Shown here: one piece after another, positions 1-9,330 of the stretch
How positions within the stretch are numbered: the stretch's first letter is position 1
Layout of the letters: every line of letters starts with the position of its first letter
From: Clavibacter sp. A6099
GTDB lineage: Bacteria; Actinomycetota; Actinomycetes; Actinomycetales; Microbacteriaceae
Reading direction: 5' to 3'
Assembly: GCF_021919125.1 (NCBI RefSeq)
Contig: NZ_CP083439.1
Coordinates: 2,790,001-2,854,000, forward strand
Length of the DNA stretch: 64,000 nt
Notes under the pieces: generated by a model
What the model was told of the DNA's origin: nothing
The model's database searches: none
Seen by the model: only the letters and a program-made list of their open reading frames with translations
Position numbers and translations under genes: made by a program

Positions 1-1924
1 CGGTCGTCATGAGCGCCGACTTGACCTCGGCCGGCGACGCCTTCGGGTGGACGCCGAGGTAGACGAGCCCGAATCCGGCGATGTGCGGCGAGGACATGGA
101 CGTGCCCGAGTACGGGGCGAAGGCGGGCTTGCCGCCGTCGTCGCTGACCGCGGCCAGGATCCCCACGCCCGGAGCGGTGATGTCGGGCTTGATGGTGTCA
201 CCGCCGTCGACGTCCTCGGAGGCGCCGCGCGAGCTGAATCCCGCGACCTGCGGCGCGGGGCGCTCGACGCCCGTCGTGTTCCCGTTCGTCAGGGTCACCG
301 TGGCGCCCGCCTTCGCCGCGTAGTCGACGATCGCCTGCCGGGCGTCGGCGTCGAGGTGCACCGTGGGGACGGCGTGGAGGTCGTCGTCCTGGGAGTCGGG
401 CTCGACGTTGGTGAGCACCATGCCGATGCCGCCCGCGCGCTTGACCTCGGTGCTCTTGTCCATGCGGGTGACGGTGCCGCGGTCGCACTGCACGATGCGG
501 CCGCGCACCTTGGCGGGATCCAGCGTCCCCTTGCCGCACAGCTCAGGCGACGTGGCGCCCTTCACCCCGGAGTCCGCCGCGCGCACGAGGGGGCCCGAGA
601 CGGGCGATCCCACGGTCGCGGAGGCGCCGGCGAACTTCGCTCCGCTGCCGAGGGTCACCGTGCCGGAGTAGTTGCGCGGCACGCTGCTGGCCGCGACGGT
701 GGTGACCCACGGCTCGGTGTTCGCGACCGTGTCGGCGTCGGGGCCGCTGTTGCCCGCCGACGCCGCGACGAAGATGCCGGCGTCCGCCGCACCGAGGAGG
801 GCGCGCTGGAACGCGTCCTCGGTCTTGCCGGGGCCGCCGAGCGACATGTTGAGCACGTCGACGCCGTCGGCCGTGGCCGCCTCGATCCCGGCGACGATGT
901 CCGACAGCTCGCAGGCGTCGTCCGTCTCCTTCGTCAGGTCGGGTCCGCTCCAGCACACCTTGTAGGCCGCGATCTTCGCGGCGGGGGCGATGCCGGCGAT
1001 GGTCTCCTGGATGGTGCCCGCGGTCGCCGCCACGCCCGCGTCGCCCGCGGCCGTGCTCGCGGTGTGGCTCCCGTGGCCCGCGGTGTCGAGGGGGGACAGC
1101 TTCTCCTGCGGCCCGTTGGGATCGCCCGAGGCGGCTCGGCCGGCCTCGAACGAGCGCGCGCCCACGATCTTGGTGGAGCAGTCGTCGGCGGTGAACCCGT
1201 CGCCGGTCTGGCACGTGCCGTGGAAGACGGTGCCGTCGCCCTTCCGGAAGTCGATGCGGGAGCCGTCGAGGTACGGATCCTCCCCGGGCGTGGTCCCGAG
1301 GGGCTTGCCCGCGAAGGAGGGGTTGTCCGCGGCGATGCCGGTGTCGAGGACGCCGATCACCGTGCCCTTGCCCGCCTTGTCGGAGCCGCCCACCTTCGCA
1401 TAGAGGCCGTTGGCGTCCTCGAGGCCGAGGAAGCGGCTGTCCGGCGTGGACGTGGTGTGCAGGGTCTGGTCGGGCTCCACGCTCAGCACGTCGCGATCGT
1501 GGCCGAGCGCCTGGACCTGCGCCGCCGTCAGCTCGGCCGAGAAGCCGTTCACCGTGAGGGAGTACCGGTTGGTCGGGGTGACCCCCGCCGCGCTCGCGGC
1601 CGAGTCCTGGAGCTGCGTGAGGTGGTCGGAGTAGCGCTGCACGGCGTCCGACTGCGCGTCGAGGCGGGCGCCGGACTCGACCCGCGTGGGCGCGAGCCCG
1701 TCGAGGGTGCCGTCGTAGGACGCGGCGGGCTGATCGCGCAGGGTCACGAGGTAGCTGCCGTCCCCCGCGCCGACGGGGACGGTCGCGGTCGGAGCGTCGT
1801 CCGCGCTGGCCGTCGTGGTGCCGGCCGCGACGAGCGCGAACGCGAGGGCGCAGGCCGCGAGCGGACGTCCCGCACGCAGGCGGCGCCTCCGGTCCGGCAG
1901 GAGCGGGTCTCGATGGATGGGCAT
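1..1924 (-). CDS. S8 family subtilisin-like serine protease, secreted (3' end cut by window)
   Basis: Secreted subtilase, reading off the left edge, so the C-terminus is missing (about 641 residues present). The start ATG follows GGGGGGAAC. Residues 1-41 form a signal peptide: basic Arg-rich n-region, Ala/Leu core, cleavage near ASA-DD. An I9-like propeptide follows. The catalytic triad is visible: Asp194 in GVLDTGIA, His284 in GHGSHTAS and Ser609 in GTSMSSPHIAG. The oxyanion Asn region SAGNSGPD lies between His and Ser, and a protease-associated (PA) insertion occupies roughly residues 400-530. This order (I9, S8 with PA insert) is that of large secreted plant-type and actinobacterial subtilases. 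In a plant-associated actinobacterium such proteases can be virulence-related, but that is inference. The gene is monocistronic as far as visible; icd upstream ends with its own terminator. Confidence 0.93.
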   Translation of the reverse strand, partial: MPIHRDPLLPDRRRRLRAGRPLAACALAFALVAAGTTTASADDAPTATVPVGAGDGSYLVTLRDQPAASYDGTLDGLAPTRVESGARLDAQSDAVQRYSDHLTQLQDSAASAAGVTPTNRYSLTVNGFSAELTAAQVQALGHDRDVLSVEPDQTLHTTSTPDSRFLGLEDANGLYAKVGGSDKAGKGTVIGVLDTGIAADNPSFAGKPLGTTPGEDPYLDGSRIDFRKGDGTVFHGTCQTGDGFTADDCSTKIVGARSFEAGRAASGDPNGPQEKLSPLDTAGHGSHTASTAAGDAGVAATAGTIQETIAGIAPAAKIAAYKVCWSGPDLTKETDDACELSDIVAGIEAATADGVDVLNMSLGGPGKTEDAFQRALLGAADAGIFVAASAGNSGPDADTVANTEPWVTTVAASSVPRNYSGTVTLGSGAKFAGASATVGSPVSGPLVRAADSGVKGATSPELCGKGTLDPAKVRGRIVQCDRGTVTRMDKSTEVKRAGGIGMVLTNVEPDSQDDDLHAVPTVHLDADARQAIVDYAAKAGATVTLTNGNTTGVERPAPQVAGFSSRGASEDVDGGDTIKPDITAPGVGILAAVSDDGGKPAFAPYSGTSMSSPHIAGFGLVYLGVHPKASPAEVKSALMTT

Positions 1925-2100
1925 GGCTGTTCCCCCCTGTCGCCGGCATCGGCCGGCTCGTGGATCCGCGGAGCTCGGGACGCGCAGCACGCGCGAGCCC
2001 CCGTCGCGGAGTCGCGTCGTCGACGCGATGGGGAGAACCGTAGGGAGGAATCCACGGCCCCCGTCGACCCTCTGCACACGTGAGGGTCACGCGAGCATGC

Positions 2101-2137
2101 GAGAGGCCCCGCCCCCGGTTCGGGGGCGGGGCCTCTC
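2101..2137 (-). terminator. Rho-independent-type terminator after icd
   Basis: Perfect 17-bp GC-rich stem (arms 2101-2117 and 2121-2137) with a 3-nt loop, 35 bases past the icd stop. There is no T-run, as is common in high-GC Actinobacteria. Confidence 0.75.
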
Positions 2138-2171
2138 GGCGTGCGGCGGCGTCGCGAGGACGCCCGCGGGA

Positions 2172-3386
2172 TCAGGCCAGGCGCGTCTGCAGGTTGTCCG
2201 CGAGCGACGCGAGGAACTCCTCGGTCGTCTGGTACGGCTGGTCCGGTCCGACGAGGAGCGCGAGGTCCTTCGTCATCTTGCCGCTCTCGACCGTCGTGAT
2301 GACGACGTCCTCGAGGGTGTCCGCGAAGGTCTTCAGCGCGTCGTTGCCGTCGAGCTTGGCGCGGTGCGCGAGGCCCCGGGTCCAGGCGTAGATCGACGCG
2401 ATGGGGTTCGTCGACGTGGGCTTGCCCTGCTGGTGCTGGCGGTAGTGGCGCGTGACGGTGCCGTGCGCGGCCTCCGCCTCGACGACCTTGCCGTCGGGCG
2501 TGGTGAGCACGCTGGTCATGAGGCCGAGCGAGCCGAAGCCCTGCGCGACGGTGTCGGACTGCACGTCGCCGTCGTAGTTCTTGCAGGCCCAGACGTAGCC
2601 GCCCTCCCACTTGAGCGACGCGGCGACCATGTCGTCGATGAGGCGGTGCTCGTACGTGAGGCCCGCGGCGGCGAACTGCTCCTCGTACTCGGCCTCGAAG
2701 ACCTCCTGGAACAGGTCCTTGAAGCGGCCGTCGTAGGCCTTCAGGATCGTGTTCTTCGTGGAGAGGTACACGGGGTAGTTCCGGGCGAGGCCGTAGGAGA
2801 GCGACGCGCGCGCGAAGTCGCGGATCGAGTCGTCGAGGTTGTACATGCCCATCGCGACGCCGGATCCGGGGCTCTGGAACACCTCGAACTGCTGCGGCTC
2901 GGAGCCGTCCTTGGGGGTGAAGGTCATCGTGAGCGTGCCCTCGCCCTCGAAGCGGAAGTCGGTGGCGCGGTACTGGTCGCCGAACGCGTGGCGGCCGACG
3001 ATGATCGGCTTGTTCCAGCCGGGCACGAGGCGCGGGATGTTGCTGATGATGATGGGCTCGCGGAAGATCGTGCCGCCCAGGATGTTGCGGATGGTGCCGT
3101 TCGGCGAGCGCCACATCTTCTTCAGGCCGAACTCCTCGACGCGCGCCTCGTCGGGCGTGATCGTCGCGCACTTCACGCCGACGCCGTGCTTCTTGATGGC
3201 GTTCGCCGCGTCGATCGTGATCTGGTCGTCGGTCTCGTCGCGCTTCTCGATGCCCAGGTCGTAGTACTCGAGGTCGATGTCGAGGTACGGGTGGATGAGC
3301 GTGTCCTTGATGGACTGCCAGATGATGCGCGTCATCTCGTCGCCGTCGAGCTCGACGACGGTCCCCTCTACCTTGATCTTCTCCAC
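2172..3386 (-). CDS. icd: NADP-dependent isocitrate dehydrogenase (eukaryotic-like dimeric type)
   Basis: TCA-cycle enzyme: oxidative decarboxylation of isocitrate to 2-oxoglutarate with NADP+, cytosolic. It is 404 residues, the length of the dimeric eukaryotic-like IDH class rather than E. coli Icd or the monomeric enzyme. The substrate-binding stretch [17 protein letters not shown] (around residues 95-115) and the metal-binding region with LIDDMVA and [10 protein letters not shown] are clear, and [12 protein letters not shown] is the cofactor region. The start is GTG at 3386, because AGGAGG sits 6 nt upstream and homology begins at [19 protein letters not shown]. The reading frame stays open far upstream, but nothing there resembles IDH. 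Monocistronic, with a terminator at 2101. A palindrome lies about 110 nt upstream of the start (3498-3511). Confidence 0.97.
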   Translation of the reverse strand: MEKIKVEGTVVELDGDEMTRIIWQSIKDTLIHPYLDIDLEYYDLGIEKRDETDDQITIDAANAIKKHGVGVKCATITPDEARVEEFGLKKMWRSPNGTIRNILGGTIFREPIIISNIPRLVPGWNKPIIVGRHAFGDQYRATDFRFEGEGTLTMTFTPKDGSEPQQFEVFQSPGSGVAMGMYNLDDSIRDFARASLSYGLARNYPVYLSTKNTILKAYDGRFKDLFQEVFEAEYEEQFAAAGLTYEHRLIDDMVAASLKWEGGYVWACKNYDGDVQSDTVAQGFGSLGLMTSVLTTPDGKVVEAEAAHGTVTRHYRQHQQGKPTSTNPIASIYAWTRGLAHRAKLDGNDALKTFADTLEDVVITTVESGKMTKDLALLVGPDQPYQTTEEFLASLADNLQTRLA

Positions 3387-3497
3387 GAAGTCCTCCTCAT
3401 GCTCGTCGGTCGCCTCCGTGCGCGTCTCCGTCGGCGCGCGCCGGGTCCGGCTCGTCGCCGGTGGATCCGTGGGCCAGCCTACCCGGCGGGCCCTGTC

Positions 3498-3511
3498 TCT
3501 CGACATCGAGA
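3498..3511. promoter_or_regulatory. 14-bp palindrome upstream of icd, possible operator
   Basis: TCTCGA-CA-TCGAGA, perfect apart from the two central bases. A TAGGCT -10-like hexamer on the icd strand (3476-3481) would put the palindrome over the -35 region. It looks like a dimeric-regulator site; the regulator is unknown. Confidence 0.4.
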
Positions 3512-3632
3512 CATCGGCGGGTCCGGGTCGCATCCGCGTCCCGGCGCCGCCTCGCGCCCCGGCCCGCGACACCGCCCGCGGCACCGCCCGGCGCACCGCT
3601 CGGCGCACCTGGCCCGACGGAGGCCCGCCCGA

Positions 3633-3638
3633 TACCCT
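3633..3638 (+). promoter_or_regulatory. -10 element (TACCCT) of a leaderless start
   Basis: TACCCT lies exactly 6 nt before the ATG at 3645. Transcription should start at or next to the start codon. No Shine-Dalgarno sequence is visible. Confidence 0.5.
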
Positions 3639-3644
3639 GTGCCC

Positions 3645-4097
3645 ATGAGCGACATGACACTCGAAGAGCTGAGCGCCCGCACGATCGTGGCGGCCAACAC
3701 GCTGACGCTCAAGCCGGGGCAGGAGAACTACGTCGCCCCCGTGTCGCACTCCATCGCGGAGGCCTACGTCAACCCCACCACCGCCTGGCCGCGCGTGGTC
3801 ATGGAGGACGACGAGGTCGTCGGCTTCATCATGGGCAACTTCGACCCCGAGGCCAGCGAGGAGATCTTCCGCAGCTGCATCTGGCGCATCAACGTCGACG
3901 CCGACGCGCAGGGCCACGGCGTGGGCCGGTTCGCGGTGCTCGCGCTCGCCGACGAGGCGCGCTCGCGCGGCTTCGACCGCCTCACCGTCGTGTGGGAGCC
4001 GGGCGAGGACGGGCCCGAGGAGTTCTTCACGCACGTGGGCTTCGAGGTCATCGGCGAGACCCAGTACGGCGAGGCCATCGGCGCGCTGGCGCTCTAG
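3645..4097 (+). CDS. GNAT family N-acetyltransferase
   Basis: Predicted cytosolic acyl-CoA-dependent N-acetyltransferase of 150 residues, one GNAT domain. The acetyl-CoA pyrophosphate-binding motif A is QGHGVGR at 89-95, preceded by the beta-strand [12 protein letters not shown] and followed by a helix. A C-terminal [12 protein letters not shown] segment is the usual motif B. The substrate cannot be told from sequence; the spermidine/diamine acetyltransferase-like N-terminus suggests a small amine, but this is weak. The start is chosen because a -10 hexamer lies 6 nt upstream (leaderless). It ends 3 nt before the alkyltransferase-like gene and is probably cotranscribed with it. Confidence 0.85.
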   Translation: MSDMTLEELSARTIVAANTLTLKPGQENYVAPVSHSIAEAYVNPTTAWPRVVMEDDEVVGFIMGNFDPEASEEIFRSCIWRINVDADAQGHGVGRFAVLALADEARSRGFDRLTVVWEPGEDGPEEFFTHVGFEVIGETQYGEAIGALAL

Positions 4098-4100
4098 CGC

Positions 4101-4421
4101 GTGGCCGTCTTCGCCACCCCGGGCGAGTTCACCGACCGCGTGCTCGAGGTCGTCGCCGAGATCCCGTCGGGCCGCGTCATGACGTACGGCGACGTCGCCG
4201 CCGTCTTCGGCCGCCGAGGCGCCCGGGCGGTGGGCATGGTGCTGCGCTACCACGGCGCCGGGCTGCCCTGGTGGCGCGTGCTCCGGGCCGGCGGGCACCC
4301 GCCGACCGGGCTCGCCGACGAGGCCCGTCCCCGCTACGAGGCCGAGGGCACGCCGCTGGTCGACGCCCCGACCGACGCGGGCTACCGCGTCGACCTCGAG
4401 GCGGCCCGCTGGTTCCCGTGA
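4101..4421 (+). CDS. Alkyltransferase-like (ATL) protein of the MGMT family
   Basis: 106-residue single-domain protein of the O6-alkylguanine DNA-binding family. The helix-turn-helix reads [13 protein letters not shown] (about 25-37), with the conserved Arg of ARAVG following. The catalytic PCHR motif of true methyltransferases is replaced by PWWRV (56-60), so the alkyl-accepting Cys is absent. Family knowledge: such ATL proteins bind O6-alkylguanine without repairing it and hand the lesion to nucleotide excision repair. GTG start immediately after the GNAT gene (3-nt gap), so translation is probably coupled. Confidence 0.88.
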   Translation: MAVFATPGEFTDRVLEVVAEIPSGRVMTYGDVAAVFGRRGARAVGMVLRYHGAGLPWWRVLRAGGHPPTGLADEARPRYEAEGTPLVDAPTDAGYRVDLEAARWFP

Positions 4422-4565
4422 TCCGCTGACCGCGGTCCGCTCGTCGCGCGCCGCTCGCGGCATGGCGCCCGTCCGCCTGACGGCCGAGCGCAGGTCATGC
4501 TGCGGGACCAGGGTCGGGGCCTCCCGGCCGATGCGGGGCGGGCGCGGCTCCGCTGGACTGGGAGC

Positions 4566-5003
4566 ATGCCCCGTCGCCCGTCCGCACGCTCCCTCGCCGC
4601 CGCCCCGCTCACGATCCTCGTCGTGCTGACCCTCACGGGCTGCGGCGCCGCGAGCGCCGTCGGCGGGATGACGACCCCCGCGGATGCGCGCGTCTACGCC
4701 ACGGCGGCGGACGCCGACGGACGCATCCCGACGTGGATCCCCGCGGACGCGACCGACATCCGCATCAAGACCTCGCTGCGGGGCGAGGGTGCGATCCTCG
4801 CCTTCCGCTCCGCGACGCCGGCCGACCGCCTGGGCTGCGACGCCGCGCCCGCCGACTCCGCCGCGCCGACGGTGCAGGACACCTGGTGGCCGGATCCGTC
4901 CCCCGCCGCGGCCATGGCGTGCGGCGACGGCTGGCTGGCCGCCGCGGACGGCGACGCCGTGCACGCATGGCTGCCGAAGGGCTCCCCCGCGCTCGACCTC
5001 TGA
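4566..5003 (+). CDS. Small hypothetical lipoprotein
   Basis: 145 residues, not recognised. The N-terminus has a basic segment, a hydrophobic core and a lipobox LTGC with the lipidation Cys at position 26, so it should be anchored to the outer face of the membrane. The mature part is short, Ala/Asp-rich and contains two further Cys (in GCDAAP and MACGDGW) that could form a disulfide, plus a Trp-Pro segment. The start ATG follows GGGAGC. An upstream in-frame ATG at 4497 would bury the signal sequence and is rejected. It ends before a terminator shared with the convergent ABC genes. Confidence 0.7.
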   Translation: MPRRPSARSLAAAPLTILVVLTLTGCGAASAVGGMTTPADARVYATAADADGRIPTWIPADATDIRIKTSLRGEGAILAFRSATPADRLGCDAAPADSAAPTVQDTWWPDPSPAAAMACGDGWLAAADGDAVHAWLPKGSPALDL

Positions 5004-5026
5004 TCGCGCGGGGCCCGGACGCGACG

Positions 5027-5063
5027 CGGCCCGGGCGCCTCCTGCAGGGAGGCACCCGGGCCG
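5027..5063. terminator. Bidirectional terminator between the lipoprotein gene and the ABC exporter operon
   Basis: 16-bp stem with one mismatch, 5-nt loop TGCAG. It lies between convergent stop codons at 5003 and 5080. Confidence 0.7.
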
Positions 5064-5079
5064 AGATCGTGCGACCGCG

Positions 5080-6888
5080 CTAGACCAGCGACTCCCGCCA
5101 GGCCGCGTGCAGCTGCGAGAACCGGCCGGTGCCCTGGATGAGCGACTCCGGCGTCCCGTCCTCGACGATGCGCCCCTGCTCCATCACGAGCACGCGGTCC
5201 GCGATCGCGACGGTCGAGAGCCGGTGCGCGATGATGATCGCCGTCCGGTCCGCGAGCAGCGTCGTGAGGCCCTGCTGCACGAGCCGCTCGCTCGGGATGT
5301 CGAGCGAGCTCGTCGCCTCGTCGAGGATCAGCACCGCCGGGTCCGCGAGGAACGCGCGCGCGAACGAGATCAGCTGCCGCTGCCCCGCCGACACCCGGCC
5401 CCCGCGCTTGTTCACGTCCGTGTCGTAGCCGTCGGGCAGCGACTCGATGAACGTGTGCGCCCCCACGGCCTCCGCGGCCGCCTGGATCTCGCCCCGGGTC
5501 GCGTCGGGCTTGCCGATCGCGATGTTGTCGGCGACGGATCCGGAGAAGAGGTACGCCTCCTGCGTCACCATCACGATGGCGCGGCGGAGGTCCTTCGGGT
5601 GCAGGTCGCGGAGGTCGATGCCGTCGAGCGCCACGCGGCCGCCGGACGGGTCGTAGAACCGGGAGATGAGCTTCGCGAGCGTCGTCTTGCCCGCGCCGGT
5701 GGATCCGACGAGCGCGATGGTCTGCCCGGCCGGCATGTCGAGGTCGAACCTCGGGAGGATCGTCTTGCCCTTCCCGTAGCCGAACTCGACGCCTTCGAAG
5801 GAGACGTGGCCGGTGGACTCCCACAGGTCGACCGGTGTCACGGGATCCGGCACGCTCGGCTCCTCCTCGAGCACGCCCGAGATCTTCTCGAGCGCGGCCG
5901 ACGCCGACTGGTAGCTGTTGTAGAACATCGCCATGTCCTGCGCAGGCCCGAAGAACTGCCGCGTGTAGAGCACGACCGCGAGCAGCGCGCCGATGCCGAG
6001 CTGCCCGTCCGCGACCCGGAGGCCGCCCACGAGCAGCACCACGGCGACCGTGACGTTGCCGATGAGGATCAGGCCCGGGTCGAAGATGCCGAACACCTGG
6101 ATCACGCGCATGTTGGTGTCGCGGTACCCCTCGACGTGCTCGGAGAACTCCTCCGCGTTGCGCTTCTCCTTGCGGAAGGCCTTCACCGCGCGGATGCCCG
6201 TCATGGTCTCGACGAAGTGCACGATCAGTCGCGCGGACTTCACGCGCGTCTGGCGGAACAGCGCCTGCGACTTCACGGCGAACCAGAGGCTCAGGAAGAA
6301 CAGCGGCACGAGCGCCGCGAGCAGCACGAGGCCCGACACCCAGTCGAACGAGAACAGCGCGATGGCGGTGAACGCCATGTAGAGCGCGCCCTGCACGAGC
6401 TGGTTGATGCCGCCGTTCAGCAGCTCCCGGATCGAGTCGAGGTCGCTCGTCTGGCGGGAGATGATCCGACCGGACGTGTACGTCTCGTGGAACTCGAGGC
6501 TCAGCTTCTGCGTGTGCAGGAACATGCGCTTGCGGAGGTCGAGCAGGATCTCCTGCGCGATGCGCGCGGACATCACCTGGTACTTCGCCACCAGCACGGC
6601 GCCCGTGATCGCGACCAGGACGTACGCCCCGATGACGAGCGCGAGCAGCGTGGGGTCGCCCGTGCCCAGCAGCGACGGCAGCGCGCGGTCGAGGCCCACG
6701 CCGATGAGCGCGGGGCCGGCGACGTTCGCGGCGGTGGCCACGAGGATCGTCGCGGCCGTGAGGATCAGCGTCCGCTTGACCGGCTGGATGGTGCTGACGA
6801 GCAGCCTGGTCGAGCGACGACGGATCTGCTTGCTCTCCTCGCGGGAGAAGTCGTCCCGCTCCTCGCCGGTGACCCCGGTGACGCTCAT
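5080..6888 (-). CDS. ABC transporter ATP-binding/permease protein (canonical half of a heterodimeric exporter)
   Basis: 602-residue half-transporter: an N-terminal six-helix exporter domain (about 35-330) and a C-terminal ATPase. Walker [10 protein letters not shown] has its Lys at 401. Q-loop VTQEAYLF, Walker B ILDEATSS with the catalytic Glu (about 523) and H-loop IIAHRLST are all present. The signature is VSAGQ instead of LSGGQ. The start ATG overlaps the upstream partner's TGA by 4 nt, so the two are translationally coupled. The combination of an intact Glu here, a non-standard signature here and a missing Glu in the partner is the hallmark of LmrCD/BmrCD/TM287-288-type heterodimeric multidrug or lipid exporters. 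The substrate is unknown. Confidence 0.92.
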   Translation of the reverse strand: MSVTGVTGEERDDFSREESKQIRRRSTRLLVSTIQPVKRTLILTAATILVATAANVAGPALIGVGLDRALPSLLGTGDPTLLALVIGAYVLVAITGAVLVAKYQVMSARIAQEILLDLRKRMFLHTQKLSLEFHETYTSGRIISRQTSDLDSIRELLNGGINQLVQGALYMAFTAIALFSFDWVSGLVLLAALVPLFFLSLWFAVKSQALFRQTRVKSARLIVHFVETMTGIRAVKAFRKEKRNAEEFSEHVEGYRDTNMRVIQVFGIFDPGLILIGNVTVAVVLLVGGLRVADGQLGIGALLAVVLYTRQFFGPAQDMAMFYNSYQSASAALEKISGVLEEEPSVPDPVTPVDLWESTGHVSFEGVEFGYGKGKTILPRFDLDMPAGQTIALVGSTGAGKTTLAKLISRFYDPSGGRVALDGIDLRDLHPKDLRRAIVMVTQEAYLFSGSVADNIAIGKPDATRGEIQAAAEAVGAHTFIESLPDGYDTDVNKRGGRVSAGQRQLISFARAFLADPAVLILDEATSSLDIPSERLVQQGLTTLLADRTAIIIAHRLSTVAIADRVLVMEQGRIVEDGTPESLIQGTGRFSQLHAAWRESLV

Positions 6889-8732
6889 GCGCCCACCTCC
6901 TCGCGCACGGTGTTCCCTTCCACGTCCAGGCTCGAGATGACGAACCGGTAGTGCTCGCTCGTGGCGAGCAGTTCGGAGTGCCGGCCGACCGCGGTGATGC
7001 GGCCGTCCTGCATGAGCGCCACCCGGTCCGCGAGCATCACGGTCGAGGGGCGGTGCGCGACGATCAGCGCGGTGGTGGAGGCGAGCACGCGACGCAGCGC
7101 TGCCTCGACGAGCGCCTCCGTGTCGACGTCGAGCGCCGAGAGCGGGTCGTCGAGGACGAGCACGTCCGGCGCCGCCGCGACGGCGCGCGCGAGGGCGAGC
7201 CGCTGCCGCTGGCCGCCGGAGAGGCTGAGCCCCTCCTCGCCCACGGTCGTCTCGACGCCGTCGGGCAGGTCGTGCACGAAGCCGGCCTGCGAGATGTCGA
7301 GCGCCTCCTGCAGGACCCGTTCCGCCTCGGGCCCGCCGTCGGCGAGGTCGGGGCGGCCGAGCAGCACGTTGTCGCGGACGCTCGAGGAGAACAGCGTCGC
7401 GTCCTCGAAGGCCATGGCGATCCGGCTCCGCAGCTCCTCGAGCCCGAGGTCGCGGATGTCGACGCCGTCGAGCTCGATGCTGCCGCCCGTGACGTCGTAG
7501 AGCCGGGTCGTGAGCGCCGTGAGCGTGGACTTGCCGCACCCGGTGACCCCGACGAGCGCCATGGTCTCCCCCGGCTGCAGGTCGAGGTCCACCCCGTCGA
7601 TGAGGTCGGGCTGACCCGCGACGGCGTCCTGGTAGCGGAAGCGCGCGCCGCGGAAGACGAGGTGCCCGCGGGGCTCCTGGATGCGCACGGGGGTCGCGGG
7701 ATCCGTGATCGCGTCCTCCTCGTCCATCACCTCGAAGTAGCGGTCGATGGCCGTCCGCGCGTCGAAGGTCATCGACAGCAGGAAGCCCACCGACTCGATC
7801 GGCCAGCGGAGCACCGCGGCGGTCGCGAAGAACGCCACGAGGTCGCCCACCGAGATCTGCCCGCCGGCCGCCAGCAGCACGCCGCCGAGCAGCGCGAGCG
7901 CGAAGGTCAGGTCGGGCACCAGCAGCAGCCACAGCCAGATGCCGGCGATGGCCTTGGCCTTCTTGATCTCCGTGCCGCGCAGCTCCTCCGCCTGCTCGGC
8001 GAACGCGTCGTGCATGTGCTTGCCGCGGCCGAAGGCCTTGAGCACGCGGATCCCGTGCACCGACTGCTCGACGCTCGTGGCGAGGTCACCGGACTGGTCC
8101 TGGCTCAGTCGCGCGACGGACGAGTACTTCTGCTCGAAGAGGTAGCCGTAGACCCACAGCGGGATGGAGCAGACGAGGAAGCCGAGCCCGAGGCGCCAGT
8201 CGATGGAGACCAGGAAGCCGATGCCCACCAGGATCGTGAGGATGTTGACGATGAACAGCACCAGGCCGAAGGCCATCCACCTGCGGATGAGGTTCAGGTC
8301 GCTGACCATGCGCGACAGCAGCTGGCCGCTCTGCCACCGGTCGTGGAACGCGACCGGGAGCCGCTGCAGCTTCCGGTAGAAGGAGTTCCGCATGTCGGCC
8401 TCCATGAGCGTGCCGGGCTTCAGCACGAACCAGCGGCGGAGCGCGATCATGGCGGCCTCGAGGATGCCGAGGCCGAGGATGAGGAGCACGGCGGGCACCA
8501 CGGCGGCCGAGTCGCCGTCGCCGAGCGGGCCGTCCACGAGGCCGCGGAGGATCTGCGGGATGACGAGCGACAGCAGCGAGCCGACGAGCGCGACCACCAT
8601 GCCCGCGATGATGCTGGGCATGGCAGGCCGGGCGAACGGCAGCAGCCGCATGAGCACGGCGATGGTGCCGGGCCGGGGGCCGTGCCGCTCGGACGGCGCC
8701 TGGTCGGACGATGCGGGCGGTGAGGTGGACAC
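6885..8732 (-). CDS. ABC transporter ATP-binding/permease protein (degenerate half of a heterodimeric exporter)
   Basis: 615 residues. Six-helix exporter domain from about residue 40, ATPase domain from about 360. Walker [10 protein letters not shown] has its Lys at 401, and the signature LSGGQRQR is canonical. Walker B is VLVLDDPLS: the catalytic Glu is replaced by Asp. The Q-loop Gln is replaced as well (MAFEDATLF). This half therefore carries the degenerate site. The GTG start at 8732 has AGAAGGAA about 7 nt upstream. The frame remains open to 8924, but that stretch has no homology and carries hairpins. First gene of the pair; preceded by a long leader with a small ORF (9018-9107). Confidence 0.92.
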   Translation of the reverse strand: MSTSPPASSDQAPSERHGPRPGTIAVLMRLLPFARPAMPSIIAGMVVALVGSLLSLVIPQILRGLVDGPLGDGDSAAVVPAVLLILGLGILEAAMIALRRWFVLKPGTLMEADMRNSFYRKLQRLPVAFHDRWQSGQLLSRMVSDLNLIRRWMAFGLVLFIVNILTILVGIGFLVSIDWRLGLGFLVCSIPLWVYGYLFEQKYSSVARLSQDQSGDLATSVEQSVHGIRVLKAFGRGKHMHDAFAEQAEELRGTEIKKAKAIAGIWLWLLLVPDLTFALALLGGVLLAAGGQISVGDLVAFFATAAVLRWPIESVGFLLSMTFDARTAIDRYFEVMDEEDAITDPATPVRIQEPRGHLVFRGARFRYQDAVAGQPDLIDGVDLDLQPGETMALVGVTGCGKSTLTALTTRLYDVTGGSIELDGVDIRDLGLEELRSRIAMAFEDATLFSSSVRDNVLLGRPDLADGGPEAERVLQEALDISQAGFVHDLPDGVETTVGEEGLSLSGGQRQRLALARAVAAAPDVLVLDDPLSALDVDTEALVEAALRRVLASTTALIVAHRPSTVMLADRVALMQDGRITAVGRHSELLATSEHYRFVISSLDVEGNTVREEVGA

Positions 8733-8781
8733 GTGGCATTCCTTCTGTGATCGGCCGATGCGCGGCCGGGCGTGCGGGGCG

Positions 8782-8807
8782 ACCGCGCGCGTGAGCACGC
8801 GCGCGGT
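8782..8807 (-). promoter_or_regulatory. Perfect hairpin in the leader of the ABC exporter operon, possible attenuator
   Basis: 11-bp perfect stem (ACCGCGCGCGT / ACGCGCGCGGT) with loop GAGC, 50 nt upstream of the GTG and between the small ORF and the exporter genes. No T-run follows. It could be an attenuator or a structure controlling the ribosome binding site. Confidence 0.4.
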
Positions 8808-9017
8808 GGAGGATCGGGGGTGGATGGATCTCGAGGAGGGCCGAGCAGATGCCCGTCGAGGCGGGAGCGGTGGAGCGGGCACGGCATCCGGTCGGGCGCC
8901 GGGGGTACGACCGGCGATCCGCACGGAGACGCGGCCGTTCGGGAGGATGGCCAGCGCTTGCGGGCGGACCGCCCCGCTCGCCCGCGGCGGCCGGCGCAGG
9001 GGGCCGCGCGGGGGACG

Positions 9018-9107
9018 TCAGCTGGCGGAGCGGGAGGACGCGGTCGCGGCCGCCTCGTCGATCCGGTGCGAGGTGGTGCGTGCGTGTGTCGTCGATGTCG
9101 TGGTCAT
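9018..9107 (-). CDS. Candidate 29-aa leader peptide upstream of the ABC exporter
   Basis: A 30-codon ORF (ATG at 9107, TGA at 9018) in the long leader of the exporter operon. A strong GGGAGG Shine-Dalgarno lies 5 nt before the ATG. The peptide is Thr/Ser/Ala-rich, beginning MTTTSTTHARTTSHRIDEAA and ending in SRSAS. It is not recognised as a known protein. Position and size fit a regulatory leader peptide such as those that sense ribosome-targeting drugs ahead of exporters (BmrB before BmrCD in Bacillus is the known precedent). That role here is inference. It may equally be a random short ORF; the good ribosome binding site is the main support. Confidence 0.45.
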   Translation of the reverse strand: MTTTSTTHARTTSHRIDEAAATASSRSAS

Positions 9108-9189
9108 GACACCCTCCCTGGCTGCGTATGCGATTCACGTGTGGGCCGCACCGGACGACCACGCGAATGGCAGCCCCAGGCAGCCTTCC

Positions 9190-9218
9190 AGGATATGGAC
9201 CAGCAGCCGGACGCACAA
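9190..9218 (-). promoter_or_regulatory. Candidate promoter for the leader peptide/ABC exporter
   Basis: -35 TTGTGC (9213-9218) and -10 TATCCT (9190-9195) with a 17-bp spacer on the minus strand. Predicted transcript start is near 9183, about 75 nt before the leader ATG. The -35 overlaps the arm of the upstream terminator. Confidence 0.35.
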
Positions 9219-9259
9219 GAGCCCGGCCCGCATCCGAGGATGCGGGCCGGGCTCTTGTG
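9214..9259 (-). terminator. Very strong terminator after the DDAH-like gene
   Basis: Perfect 22-bp stem (arms 9214-9235 and 9238-9259). Its flank CGGACGCACAAGAGCCC is shared with other terminators in the window. Confidence 0.8.
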
Positions 9260-9282
9260 GTGGGGTCCTGACACGTGCGGCC

Positions 9283-9327
9283 ATGCCGCAGATGCCGCGG
9301 ATGCCGCTGATGCCGCGGATGCCGCGG
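9283..9327. repeat. 9-bp tandem repeat, five copies
   Basis: Five consecutive units: ATGCCGCAG, ATGCCGCGG, ATGCCGCTG, ATGCCGCGG, ATGCCGCGG. They sit just past the stop of the DDAH-like gene. Copy number could vary between strains. Confidence 0.8.
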
Positions 9328-9330
9328 ACG

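Noticed and set aside
47-2083. 678-codon open frame on the plus strand opposite the subtilase
   Set aside because: Arg/Gly/Val-rich composition typical of antisense frames in high-GC DNA, no domain; the minus-strand frame has signal peptide and catalytic triad.
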